From DASZJY01 sp036260255 (lineage in GTDB: Bacteria; Actinomycetota; Acidimicrobiia; Acidimicrobiales; AC-14), in NCBI GenBank assembly GCA_036260255.1, contig DATAAF010000051.1:1-17242 (forward strand): 17,242 nucleotides of DNA, written 5' to 3'. Of this stretch, positions 6,170 to 13,406 are shown in pieces. Within the stretch, counting starts at the first letter, position 1; each line of letters opens with the position of its first letter. The position numbers and the translations under genes are program-made. The notes beneath the pieces were generated by a model that was given only the letters and a program-made list of their open reading frames with translations, was not told the origin of the DNA and searched no databases.

Positions 6170-8692
6170 ATGTGGCGGCTGCTCAAGGGAGCGCTCGCCC
6201 ACCGGAGGCGGCTCCTCCACACCACGATGGCGGTCGCCCTCGCCGTCAGCCTGGTGTCGGGGACGTTCGCCCTCACCGACACCATCGACGCCGCGTTCGA
6301 GAAGGCGGCCGCCCCCTCCCCCGGCGAGGTCGACATCGTCGTGCGCTCGACGACGGAGTTCACCGTCCTCGCCACTACCGTCCCCGAGCGCGAGCCCGTG
6401 CCCGAGTCGCTGCTCGCCACCGTCCGATCGATCCCCGGCGTGCGGGCCGCGTGGGGCTCGGTGTGGGGGTTCGCCGAGCTGGTCGACGACCAGGGACGGG
6501 CCATCGGCGCGTCGGGCCTGCCCACCGTCGGCACCGGGTGGACGCCCGACGCGACCATCACCGCCGGCCAGCCGCCGGCGCGCCCCGACGAGGTCGCCAT
6601 CGACGCCCGGACCGCGGCCCGGTACGGGCTCGAGCTGGGCGACCGCGTCAAGGTCCTGTTCCAGGACGCCGTCCAGGAGTTCAGGATCAACGGCCTGCGG
6701 GCGGCCGCCAACCTGGTGAGCTCGACCCTCGCCACGTTCGACCTCGAGACGGCCAAGCGGCTGCTGGGCCGGGCCGAAGGCTTCGACACCCTGTCCGTCC
6801 AGGCCGAGCCCGGCGTCGGCCGCGAGGAGCTGCGGGCGCGCCTGGGCGCCGCCCTGCCCGACGCCTACGAGGCGGTGACGAACGACCAGGCGGCCAGGCA
6901 GGCCAATGAGTCGTGGACCGAGGCGCTCGGCTTCCTCACCACCGCCCTCTGGGTCTTCGCCGCCATCGCCCTCCTGGTCAGCGCCTTCATCATCTTCAAC
7001 ACCTTCTCGATCATCGTCGCCCAGCGGCACCGGGAACTGGCCGTCCTCCGGGCGCTGGGCGCCAGCCGGGGCCAGCTCACCGCGTCGATCCTCGTGGAGG
7101 CGGCGGCCGTCGGGGCCGGGGCGTCGGTCGCCGGAGTCCTGCTCGGCCTGGGCGCCGCCCGGGCCCTTCTCGCCCTCCTGGGAGCGGGCCCGCTCGACGT
7201 GCCGGCCGCGTCAGTGGTCTTCCGGCCCCGCACCGCGGTGGCGGGGTTGGCCTCCGGCGTGCTCGTCACGGCTGCCGCCGCCCTCGTGCCAGCCCGGCGG
7301 GCCACCACCTCGTCGCCGGTGGGGGCCAGGGACGTGCTGCTGGACGGGGCCGGTCGCCCGTCCCGCCGCCTGCTCGCCGGGGGCGGCACCGCCCTCGTGG
7401 GGCTGGTGGCGTTGTGGGCGGGGGTGTCCGGCGGCGCCGGCCGCCCCTTGGCCCTCGTCGGCACCGGGTCGGTGGCCATCCTGGCCGGGCTGGCCGTGCT
7501 GGCGCCCATGTTCGCCCGCCCCGCCGCACGGGCCCTCGGCGCCCCCCTCGGCCGCCTCCTGGGCGAGCCCGCGCTGCTCGGGCGGGAGAACGCCATGCGC
7601 AACCCCCGCCGCACCGCCGCCACCGCCGCCGCCCTCATGATCGGCATCGGCCTCATCGGGCTGGTGGCCATCCTCGGGGCCTCGATGAAGGCCTCGGCCA
7701 AGGGGGCGGTGGCCGAGAGCTTGAAGGCGGACCTCGTCGTCACCGCCGAGGGCGGCGCCGGCCAGGGGCGGGGCGTCCCGCCGGTGGTGGCGTCCCGGTT
7801 GGGCGAGCTCCCCGAGGTCCAGGTGGTGTCGCAGATCCGGGGCGGCCAGTGGGGGCTCTACGGACGGGCACAGACGCTGGTGGCCCTCGACCCCGCCACC
7901 CTCGCCGACGTGTACCGCCTCGACGAGGCCGCCCTCGAGGCGACCCGCCGTCTCGACGAGCGGGGCGTGTTGGTTCGGGACACTGTCGCCGCCCGCCACG
8001 GCTGGCGCATCGGGGACGAGGTGCCCATGACGTTCGCCCGCACCGGCACCCGCGCCTTCCGGCTGCGGGACACGTTCTCCGCCCCGACCGTGCGCAGTGA
8101 CTTCGTGATCTCGCTCCAGGCCTTCGAAGCCAACTTCGCCCAGCAGCTCGACCTGGAGGTGGACGTCCTGCTGGCGCCGGGCACCGCGCCCGCCGCCGGC
8201 CGGGCGGCGATCGAGCGGGCCCTGGGCGGCCTGCCCCGGGTCTCGGTGATGGACCGGTCGCAGGTCTTCGCCGCCCAGGCGAAGCAGGTGGACAGCATCC
8301 TCGTCCCCGTCACCGCCCTGTTGAGCCTGTCGGTGGCCATCGCCCTGCTGGGGATCGCCAACACGCTCTCCCTCTCGATCCACGAGCGCACCCGCGAGCT
8401 GGGGCTGCTGCGGGCCATCGGCATGGCCCGCCGCCAGCTCCGGTCGATGATCCGCTCCGAGGCCATGATCGTCGCCTGCCTGGGAGCGGCACTCGGGGTG
8501 GGCGTGGCCGTGTTCTTCGGGTGGGCGCTGGTGGCGGCCATGCACGACCTCGGGGTCACCCGCCGGGTGTTCCCGATCGGCCAGCTCCTCGCCCTCCTCG
8601 GCGCGGCAACGCTGGCCGGGCTGGTGGCCGGGATCCTCCCCGCCCGCCGGGCGGCCAAACTCGCCGTCCTCGACGCCGTCGCCGGCGAGTAA
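6170..8692 (+). CDS. FtsX-like ABC transporter permease (double FtsX)
   Basis: Membrane permease of 840 residues that pairs with the preceding ATPase. TM1 is near residues 18-36 (TTMAVALAVSLVSGTFAL), followed by a periplasmic MacB-PCD-like region. The first FtsX domain (about 250-385) contains FIIFNTFSIIVAQRHRELAVLRALGASRGQL. Central TM segments lie around 395-450. A second half starts at RENAMRNPRRTAATAAALMIGIGLIGLVAILG with another extracytoplasmic region. A second FtsX domain (about 705-838) contains IANTLSLSIHERTRELGLLRAIGMARRQLRSMI. The two-FtsX layout matches mechanotransmission-type exporters common in actinobacteria. The ATG start lies 9 bp after the ATPase stop. Ends in TAA, followed by hairpin repeats. 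Confidence 0.93.
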   Translation: MWRLLKGALAHRRRLLHTTMAVALAVSLVSGTFALTDTIDAAFEKAAAPSPGEVDIVVRSTTEFTVLATTVPEREPVPESLLATVRSIPGVRAAWGSVWGFAELVDDQGRAIGASGLPTVGTGWTPDATITAGQPPARPDEVAIDARTAARYGLELGDRVKVLFQDAVQEFRINGLRAAANLVSSTLATFDLETAKRLLGRAEGFDTLSVQAEPGVGREELRARLGAALPDAYEAVTNDQAARQANESWTEALGFLTTALWVFAAIALLVSAFIIFNTFSIIVAQRHRELAVLRALGASRGQLTASILVEAAAVGAGASVAGVLLGLGAARALLALLGAGPLDVPAASVVFRPRTAVAGLASGVLVTAAAALVPARRATTSSPVGARDVLLDGAGRPSRRLLAGGGTALVGLVALWAGVSGGAGRPLALVGTGSVAILAGLAVLAPMFARPAARALGAPLGRLLGEPALLGRENAMRNPRRTAATAAALMIGIGLIGLVAILGASMKASAKGAVAESLKADLVVTAEGGAGQGRGVPPVVASRLGELPEVQVVSQIRGGQWGLYGRAQTLVALDPATLADVYRLDEAALEATRRLDERGVLVRDTVAARHGWRIGDEVPMTFARTGTRAFRLRDTFSAPTVRSDFVISLQAFEANFAQQLDLEVDVLLAPGTAPAAGRAAIERALGGLPRVSVMDRSQVFAAQAKQVDSILVPVTALLSLSVAIALLGIANTLSLSIHERTRELGLLRAIGMARRQLRSMIRSEAMIVACLGAALGVGVAVFFGWALVAAMHDLGVTRRVFPIGQLLALLGAATLAGLVAGILPARRAAKLAVLDAVAGE

Positions 8693-8698
8693 ACCGCC

Positions 8699-8735
8699 GC
8701 GGGGTTGGGGCCCCGCCCGGGGCGGCGAAGCCGCC
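8699..8735 (+). terminator. GC-rich hairpins after the permease gene
   Basis: GCGGGG/CCCCGC arms (8699-8704 and 8711-8716), then GGCGGC-GAA-GCCGCC (8721-8735) with a perfect 6-bp stem and a three-base loop. They lie within 45 bases of the permease stop, which suggests termination or 3'-end protection. There is no U-run. Confidence 0.5.
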
Positions 8736-8744
8736 AGTGACACA

Positions 8745-8760
8745 GTGGTGCTAGCACCAC
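8745..8760. promoter_or_regulatory. Perfect 16-bp palindrome, operator-like
   Basis: GTGGTGCTAGCACCAC is its own reverse complement over all 16 bases, with a CTAG centre. This is the typical form of a site for a dimeric repressor such as a ribbon-helix-helix or TetR/GntR protein. It stands 60 bases before the small open frame at 8820, and no cognate regulator is adjacent. Function inferred from symmetry only. Confidence 0.45.
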
Positions 8761-8819
8761 CGTCGTAGACGCATGCCAGCCCTCTTGGAAGCGCCAGGCG
8801 GATCTGGCTTGATGGGGCC

Positions 8820-9035
8820 ATGAGCGAGCTGGTCATCCGTGCGCCCGTCGTCCGTCTGCTGGTCCCCCCCAGGAAGGCGACTCGGACCGTCGATCCCCCC
8901 TCGTCGACCAGGGCGGCGTCGGTGGCCACGGGGGCGGGCTCGGCGGGCCCGTTGCATCTCCCGGAGCACGACCAGGACCTCGACACCCGGGCGTCCCTGA
9001 GCCGGGTGTCGGGGTGGTTCATCGCGCAGGGGTGA
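8820..9035 (+). CDS. Small hypothetical protein (doubtful)
   Basis: 71-codon open frame with ATG start, beginning MSELVIRAPVVRLLVPP and ending SGWFIAQG. Third positions are strongly G/C, but so are those of antisense frames here, so codon bias does not prove coding. A 16-codon open frame (8773-8823) ends in an ATGA overlap with its start, which would allow coupling. No Shine-Dalgarno of quality, no domain and no signal peptide are seen. The product is rich in Arg, Ser and Pro. It lies between the permease and the CIRCE operator. It may be non-coding leader or spacer sequence. Confidence 0.3.
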   Translation: MSELVIRAPVVRLLVPPRKATRTVDPPSSTRAASVATGAGSAGPLHLPEHDQDLDTRASLSRVSGWFIAQG

Positions 9036-9070
9036 GCCTCGGGGCCGCCTGCCCCACCCCCGGCTCGACG

Positions 9071-9097
9071 CTGGCAATCGGTATCATCGAGTGCCAG
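9071..9097 (+). promoter_or_regulatory. CIRCE operator (HrcA-binding site)
   Basis: CTGGCAATC, nine bases, GAGTGCCAG. The arms match in 8 of 9 positions, and the 9-N-9 geometry with GAGTGCCAG is the actinobacterial form of CIRCE (canonical TTAGCACTC-N9-GAGTGCTAA). It ends two bases before the hrcA ATG, which indicates autorepression of the hrcA-dnaJ unit by HrcA. A possible -10, TATCAT (9082-9087), sits inside the spacer, so bound HrcA would block the promoter. No good -35 was seen. Confidence 0.88.
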
Positions 9098-9099
9098 CG

Positions 9100-10101
9100 A
9101 TGCTCGACGAACGCAAGGCCGCCATCCTCCGAGCTGTCGTCAAGGAGTACATCGAGACCGCGCAGCCGGTGGCCTCGGGTCATGTGGCGCGCGCCGGGCG
9201 GCTGGCCGTGTCGCCGGCCACCGTCCGCAACGAGATGGCGGTGCTCGAGCGCGAGGGCTACCTCGTGCACCCCCACACCAGCGCCGGGCGCATCCCCACC
9301 GACAAGGGGTACCGCTTCTACGTCGACCACCTGCGCACGCCGCCCGGCCCCCTCGCCCCCGCCCAGAAGCGGCGGGTGGAGGAGCACTTCGCCCGGGCCC
9401 ACGGCGAGCTCGAGCGCCTGCTCCACGACACCGGCCGGCTCCTGTCCGAGCTCACCGACTGCGCCGCCCTGGTAACGGCTCCCGGCCACGTGGCCGCCAC
9501 CGTCCGCTCGCTGCAGCTGGTCGCGCTGGGCCCGCGCGTCGTCCTGGCGGTGGCCGTGCTCTCGGACGGGGCGGTGGTGAAGGAGACCCTCGAGCTGAAC
9601 GCCGACGTCACCGACGCCCGGGTGTCGGCCGCCTCCGCCCTCCTGGCCGCCCACCTCACCGGATCGGCGCTAGCCCACCTCCCAGAGCTCCCGTCCACGG
9701 GCGACGGCGTCACCGACGGGATCGTCGCTCGGGCCCTCCGTGCCCTCGCCGGCGCCGCCCGCACGGATCCCGACGAGGTCTACATCGGTGGGGCGTCGCG
9801 TATGGCGTCGACGTTCGAGGCCATCCACACCGTCCGCGAGGTGCTGTCCATCCTGGAGCAGCAGTACGTCGTCGTCAGCCTCCTGCAGGACGCCCTGCGC
9901 CACGACAAGCTCGTCTCCATCGGGGCCGAGCACGGCGTCGAGCCCCTCGCCGAGTGCTCCGTGGTGGTGGCGCCCTACGAGACGGGGAGCTCCCCCGCCA
10001 CCATCGGCGTGCTCGGGCCCACCCGGATGAACTACCCGCAGGCCATGGCCGCGGTCGCCGTCGTCAGCGAGCGCCTGAGCCGGCGCCTGCAGGAGGGCTG
10101 A
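9100..10101 (+). CDS. hrcA: Heat-inducible transcription repressor HrcA
   Basis: Repressor of class I heat-shock genes; binds CIRCE and is usually tuned by GroEL availability. 333 residues from this ATG. The N-terminal winged helix is MLDERKAAILRAVVKEYIETAQPVASGHVA then SPATVRNEMAVLEREGYLVHPHTSAGRIPTDKGYRFYVD, a near-textbook HrcA signature. A GAF-like domain and the C-terminal IGAEHGVEPLAECSVVVAPYETG and GVLGPTRMNYPQAMAAV follow. The GTG at 9091 would add three residues, but it lies in the CIRCE arm, and the family normally begins MLDER. The stop TGA directly precedes the dnaJ GTG. Context (CIRCE, dnaJ, rsmE) is typical. Confidence 0.95.
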   Translation: MLDERKAAILRAVVKEYIETAQPVASGHVARAGRLAVSPATVRNEMAVLEREGYLVHPHTSAGRIPTDKGYRFYVDHLRTPPGPLAPAQKRRVEEHFARAHGELERLLHDTGRLLSELTDCAALVTAPGHVAATVRSLQLVALGPRVVLAVAVLSDGAVVKETLELNADVTDARVSAASALLAAHLTGSALAHLPELPSTGDGVTDGIVARALRALAGAARTDPDEVYIGGASRMASTFEAIHTVREVLSILEQQYVVVSLLQDALRHDKLVSIGAEHGVEPLAECSVVVAPYETGSSPATIGVLGPTRMNYPQAMAAVAVVSERLSRRLQEG

Positions 10102-11256
10102 GTGCCCGACGACTTCTACGCGCTGCTGGGCGTGTCCCGGAGCGCCAGCGAGGACGAGATCAAGCGGGCCTACCGCAAGCTGGCGCGCGAGCTCCACCCC
10201 GACACCAACAACGACCCCGCCGCCGAGGAGCGGTTCAAGGCCGTCACCCTCGCCTACGAGACCCTGCGCGACCCCGAGCGGCGGCGCCGCTACGACATGT
10301 TCGGCCCCGAAGCCATCCGGGGCTCGGGGGCGGCGGGCGCCGGGGCCGGGGCCGGTGGCTTCGGCGACGTGTTCGGCGGGGGCTTGGGCGACCTGTTCGA
10401 GAGCTTCTTCGGCGGGGGCGGGTTCGGCGGGGGCGGGTTCGGCGGGGGCGGCCGTCGGGCGGCGGCGCCGCCTCGCGGCCCGGACATGGAGACGGCCGTC
10501 GACCTCGACTTCGCCGAGGCCGTCTTCGGCACCCGCGCCACGGTGAAGCTGCGACTGCCCGTGACGTGCGGGACCTGCTCGGGCTCGGGTGCCCGCCCGG
10601 GGACGGCGCCCGGCACCTGCCAGATGTGCCAGGGCACCGGCGAAGTCCGCCAGGTGCGCCAGTCGATCCTCGGCCAGATGGTCACGTCGGGGCCGTGCCG
10701 GCGCTGCGGCGGCCTGGGCCTGGAGATCCGCGACCCGTGCCCCGACTGCCGGGGGGAGGGGCGACGCACGGAGGAGCGCTCGTTCACCGTCGAGGTCCCC
10801 GCCGGGGTGGACGACGGCAGCACGCTGCGCTCGCCCGGGTGGGGCGGCGCCGGGCCCCGCGGCGGGCCCAACGGCGACCTGTACGTGCACCTGCGGGTGC
10901 GTCCCGATCCCCGGTTCGCGCGCCAGGGCCACGACCTCGTGCACATCCTGCACCTGCCCGCCACCTCGGCCGCCCTGGGCACCGAGCTCCGCTTCGAGAC
11001 CCTCGACGGCGTCGAGGACCTGGTGATCCCCAGGGGCACCGAGACGGGGCGGGTGTTACGGCTCAAGGGCCGGGGCGTGCCCCATGTGGACGGCCGGGGC
11101 CGGGGCGACCTGCTCGTGCAGGCGGTGGTCGACACGCCCACCGACCTCACGGCCGAGCAGGAGGAGCTGCTGCGGCGGCTGGCGGCGGCGCGGGGCGAGG
11201 AGGTGTCGCCGCCGGAGACGGGGCTTCGGGCGCGGATCCGGTCGGCGTTCAAGTAG
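10102..11256 (+). CDS. dnaJ: Chaperone protein DnaJ (DnaJ2 type)
   Basis: Hsp40 co-chaperone that delivers substrates to DnaK and stimulates its ATPase. 384 residues. J domain 1-68 with the HPD motif at residues 32-34 (ARELHPDTNND). A Gly/Phe-rich region follows (about 71-125), with a repeated GGGGFGG run caused by a tandem GGCGGGGGCGGGTTC-type repeat near 10410-10450. Four zinc-finger repeats are intact: CGTC (156), CQMC (173), CRRC (199) and CPDC (213), each followed by a G.G element. C-terminal substrate-binding domains reach residue 384. GTG start with a perfect AGGAGG (10091-10096) inside the end of hrcA, five bases upstream, so it is strongly coupled to hrcA and controlled by the same CIRCE. 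Confidence 0.97.
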   Translation: MPDDFYALLGVSRSASEDEIKRAYRKLARELHPDTNNDPAAEERFKAVTLAYETLRDPERRRRYDMFGPEAIRGSGAAGAGAGAGGFGDVFGGGLGDLFESFFGGGGFGGGGFGGGGRRAAAPPRGPDMETAVDLDFAEAVFGTRATVKLRLPVTCGTCSGSGARPGTAPGTCQMCQGTGEVRQVRQSILGQMVTSGPCRRCGGLGLEIRDPCPDCRGEGRRTEERSFTVEVPAGVDDGSTLRSPGWGGAGPRGGPNGDLYVHLRVRPDPRFARQGHDLVHILHLPATSAALGTELRFETLDGVEDLVIPRGTETGRVLRLKGRGVPHVDGRGRGDLLVQAVVDTPTDLTAEQEELLRRLAAARGEEVSPPETGLRARIRSAFK

Positions 11257-11309
11257 GCGGTCGGGCAACGTCGGCCGGGTCGCCGGGTCGGGCGGCGGCC
11301 CATGTCTTC

Positions 11310-11969
11310 GTGGCCGACCTCGACCGTCCTTCGCTGGCGCCCGGCGACCGCCACCACCTCGAGCGGGTGCTGCGGTTGGGCGCCGGAGAGGTCGTGACGG
11401 TGTCGGACGGGCGGGGCGGTTGGCGAGCCTGCCGCTTCGGGACGGAGGCGGAGCTGTCGCCGGCCGGCGAGGTCGTGCGGGATCCCCGGCCGTCGCCCCC
11501 CGTCGAGGTGGCCTTCGCCCTGGTGAAGGGCGAGCGGCCCGAGTTGGTGGTGCAGAAGCTGACCGAGCTGGGCGCCGACCGCATCATCCCCTTCGCCGCG
11601 GCCCGGTCGGTGGTGCGCTGGGACGCCTCCCGCGCCGCCCGCCACGTCGAGCGGCTCCGCCGGGTGGCGCGGGAGGCGGCGGGCCAGTGCCGGCGCACGT
11701 GGCTGCCGGAGGTCGACGAGGTGGCGACGTTCGCCGACGTGGCCGGCCGAGCGGGGGCGGTCCTGGCCGACCAGGAAGGCTCGCCGCCGTGGCTGCCCGA
11801 CGGACCGGTGCTGGTGGGCCCCGAGGGCGGGTGGAGCGACGAGGAGCTGGCCCGGGGCCTGCCCCGGATCGCCCTGGGGCCGCACGTGCTGCGGGCGGAG
11901 ACGGCAGCGCTCGCTGTCGGCGCCCTGCTGGCGGCCCTGCGAGCGGGCTTGGTGGCCTCTCCCGGGTGA
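11310..11969 (+). CDS. rsmE: 16S rRNA (uracil-1498-N3)-methyltransferase RsmE
   Basis: SPOUT-class methyltransferase that uses SAM to methylate U1498 of 16S rRNA. Visible motifs: HHLERVLRLGAGEVVTV near the N-terminus (PUA-like part), FALVKGERPELVVQKLTELGADRIIPF, the knot loop VGPEGGWSDEEL (GPEGG at 170-174) and LRAETAALAVGALL (194 onward). 219 residues from the GTG, slightly short. That start cuts into the first beta-strand: the conserved HVFVADL begins three residues before it, but no ATG, GTG or TTG lies in frame between the dnaJ stop and this point. The true start may therefore be unusual or lie inside the dnaJ end. It is normal to find rsmE after dnaJ in actinobacteria. Confidence 0.93.
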   Translation: MADLDRPSLAPGDRHHLERVLRLGAGEVVTVSDGRGGWRACRFGTEAELSPAGEVVRDPRPSPPVEVAFALVKGERPELVVQKLTELGADRIIPFAAARSVVRWDASRAARHVERLRRVAREAAGQCRRTWLPEVDEVATFADVAGRAGAVLADQEGSPPWLPDGPVLVGPEGGWSDEELARGLPRIALGPHVLRAETAALAVGALLAALRAGLVASPG

Positions 11970-11995
11970 CCGCGGGGCGCGGTCTGACGTACACT
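11967..11995 (+). promoter_or_regulatory. Probable promoter of the BldD-like gene
   Basis: -10 element TACACT (11990-11995) with a TGACCG -35-like hexamer (11967-11972) 17 bp upstream, overlapping the rsmE stop codon. A start of transcription near 12002 would give a leader of about 38 bases with AAAGGGGG (12023-12030) as ribosome binding site. The -35 is imperfect. Confidence 0.5.
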
Positions 11996-12039
11996 GTCCG
12001 CGCTGTTCCTCCTCCGGACGCAGAAAGGGGGCAACGGAG

Positions 12040-12591
12040 GTGAGCGAGCAGGCCGGGAACCTCACGCGCGCCTACGCCCACCGGGTCGGACAACGCCTGC
12101 GCGCCATCCGCCGCCAGAAGGGGCTGTCGCTGCAGGAGGTCGAGGCGCGCTCCGACCAGGAGTTCAAGGCGTCGGTGCTGGGGGCCTACGAGCGTGGCGA
12201 GCGGGTCATCTCGGTGTCCCGCCTGCAGCGGCTGGCCGGGCTGTACAACGTCCCCGTCGACCAGCTCCTGCCCCCGCCAGGCGAGGGCGGCGCGGCGGTC
12301 GACGTGGCCACCGTCGAGGCGGTCGGGTCGCGATCGGGGCCCCACGAGAAGGTCACCTTCGACCTGGCCCGGTTCGAGCAAGTGGCCGAGCCCGAGCTCG
12401 AGATGCTCAACCGCTACCTCAAAGCCATCATGGTGCAGCGCCAGGACTTCAACGGCCGGGTGCTCACCATCCGCCACGACGACATCCAGGCCGTCGCCGG
12501 CCTCCTCGGCATCGACCCCGCCGAGCTCCTGGCCCGCCTCGACGCCCACCAGCTCCGCGTCTCCAACCGGGCCGTCCTGGCCGACGCCTGA
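12040..12591 (+). CDS. BldD-like transcriptional regulator with c-di-GMP signature
   Basis: Helix-turn-helix regulator of 183 residues. The N-terminal XRE-type domain (about 11-78) contains VGQRLRAIRRQKGLSLQEVE and VLGAYERGERVISVSRLQRLAGLYNVPVDQLL, which follows the layout of Streptomyces BldD. A linker (80-103) leads to the C-terminal domain, which has RQD at 134-136 and RHDD at 145-148 with eight residues between (RQDFNGRVLTIRHDD). BldD binds a c-di-GMP tetramer through RGD-x8-RQDDD, so the charged positions are kept, with Gly to Gln and Gln to His changes. The start is GTG with a G-rich Shine-Dalgarno about nine bases away. It stands alone, convergent with the LysM gene. Orthology to bldD itself is likely but not proven, so no symbol is given. 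Confidence 0.88.
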   Translation: MSEQAGNLTRAYAHRVGQRLRAIRRQKGLSLQEVEARSDQEFKASVLGAYERGERVISVSRLQRLAGLYNVPVDQLLPPPGEGGAAVDVATVEAVGSRSGPHEKVTFDLARFEQVAEPELEMLNRYLKAIMVQRQDFNGRVLTIRHDDIQAVAGLLGIDPAELLARLDAHQLRVSNRAVLADA

Positions 12592-12604
12592 CCCACCCCC
12601 CAAT

Positions 12605-12649
12605 CCCAATTGGGTGACGAAAGTGGTTGGATCTCGCGCTCTGAGCGCG
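12605..12649. terminator. Inverted repeats between convergent genes
   Basis: CCCAATTGGG (12605-12614, perfect palindrome) and CGCGCTC-T-GAGCGCG (12635-12649, perfect 7-bp arms with a one-base centre) sit in the 68-bp gap between two convergent stops. Symmetric structures placed here could end transcription from both sides. No clear U-run. Confidence 0.4.
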
Positions 12650-12659
12650 CCAGAACGGC

Positions 12660-13406
12660 CTACGGCGGCGGCAGCGTGAACACCTGCCCCGGGAAGACCA
12701 GGTCGGGGTTCTCCCGGTCGGCGAGGGCGGTGCGGTTGGCGTCGATCAGGCGCTGCCAGTAGGGGACTACCTCCTGCGCCGTCGGCGGGCGGCCCAGCCG
12801 TTCGGCCAAGACCGCCTCGGCGATCGACCAGAAGCACTGCCCCGGCTGGACCGTCCACGTGCCGCCGGTGGCGGGAGCGGGCGGTGGCGACGTCTCGGTC
12901 GCCGTCGGCAGGCGGCGCATCGTGATGGTGGGCGCCGTCGTCCCGGGCGCCGGGGTGTCGGCAACCACGGGCGGCGGGTGGCGGTCGGGTGCCGCCACGG
13001 CGGGGCTGGCCACGCCGGCGCCGAGGCCGACGCTCACGGTCGCCGCCAGCAGCCGCCGGAGGGGCGGCACGGTGAGCCGGTCGAGGGCGGCGACCAGCCG
13101 CCGGCGGGACGCCAGGCGTGCGACCGCGCCGGCCGCCGTGACCGCGACGGCGTACCACCCGATGCCAAGGGCGACGAGCCGGAGGATGGCGAAGGCGGCG
13201 ACGACAGGGTCGCGTTGCTGCAACCACGGGGCCCAGCCCGAAGGCGACCTCAGCGGTGGCGGCGCCAAGGGGCCCCGCCCGGCGAGGTGGAGGCCGGCGA
13301 GCGCGGCGCCGATCCCTGCGGCCCACAGCAACAGCTGCCCGGGTCGTCTCTGGTCGAGTTGACCACCTCTACGGTCGTCGACTCGACAGAGAAGGTCGGG
13401 ACTCAT
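12660..13406 (-). CDS. Membrane protein with C-terminal LysM domain
   Basis: 248 residues. Hydrophobic segments lie near 25-42, 68-96 and 118-138. The last ends in ASPAVAAP and looks like an exported boundary. An extracytoplasmic Pro/Thr-rich linker (140-182) follows. The C-terminus (183-246) is TWTVQPGQCFWSIAEAVL, then YWQRLIDANRTAL and NPDLVFPGQVFTLP, a LysM-type module with a longer-than-usual middle. LysM binds peptidoglycan or chitin-like glycans, so the protein probably anchors to the wall. Its ATG overlaps the stop of the pseudokinase gene by 4 bp (ATGA), a sign of coupled translation and joint function. A longer upstream in-frame reading would overlap the pseudokinase and is not needed. 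Confidence 0.85.
   Translation of the reverse strand: MSPDLLCRVDDRRGGQLDQRRPGQLLLWAAGIGAALAGLHLAGRGPLAPPPLRSPSGWAPWLQQRDPVVAAFAILRLVALGIGWYAVAVTAAGAVARLASRRRLVAALDRLTVPPLRRLLAATVSVGLGAGVASPAVAAPDRHPPPVVADTPAPGTTAPTITMRRLPTATETSPPPAPATGGTWTVQPGQCFWSIAEAVLAERLGRPPTAQEVVPYWQRLIDANRTALADRENPDLVFPGQVFTLPPP

Noticed and set aside
4649..7030. 793-codon minus-strand open frame opposite the ABC transporter genes
   Set aside because: It covers two genes with intact Walker and FtsX motifs; the product is Gly/Asp/Arg-rich with no recognisable domain.
7211..9022. Minus-strand frame starting MNHPDTRLRDARVSRSW opposite the permease end and the 8693-9022 gap
   Set aside because: The frame runs for hundreds of codons antisense to the permease with low-complexity sequence. 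The part over the gap alone has no stop or domain to support a separate gene.
10405..10455. Tandem GGCGGGGGCGGGTTC-type repeats
   Set aside because: They encode the Gly/Phe-rich linker of DnaJ, a normal property of the family.
11985..12000. Partial BldD-box-like sequence (ACACTG) at the promoter of the BldD-like gene
   Set aside because: Only one half of the consensus is matched, and the second half (GT) is replaced by CC; too weak to call autoregulation.
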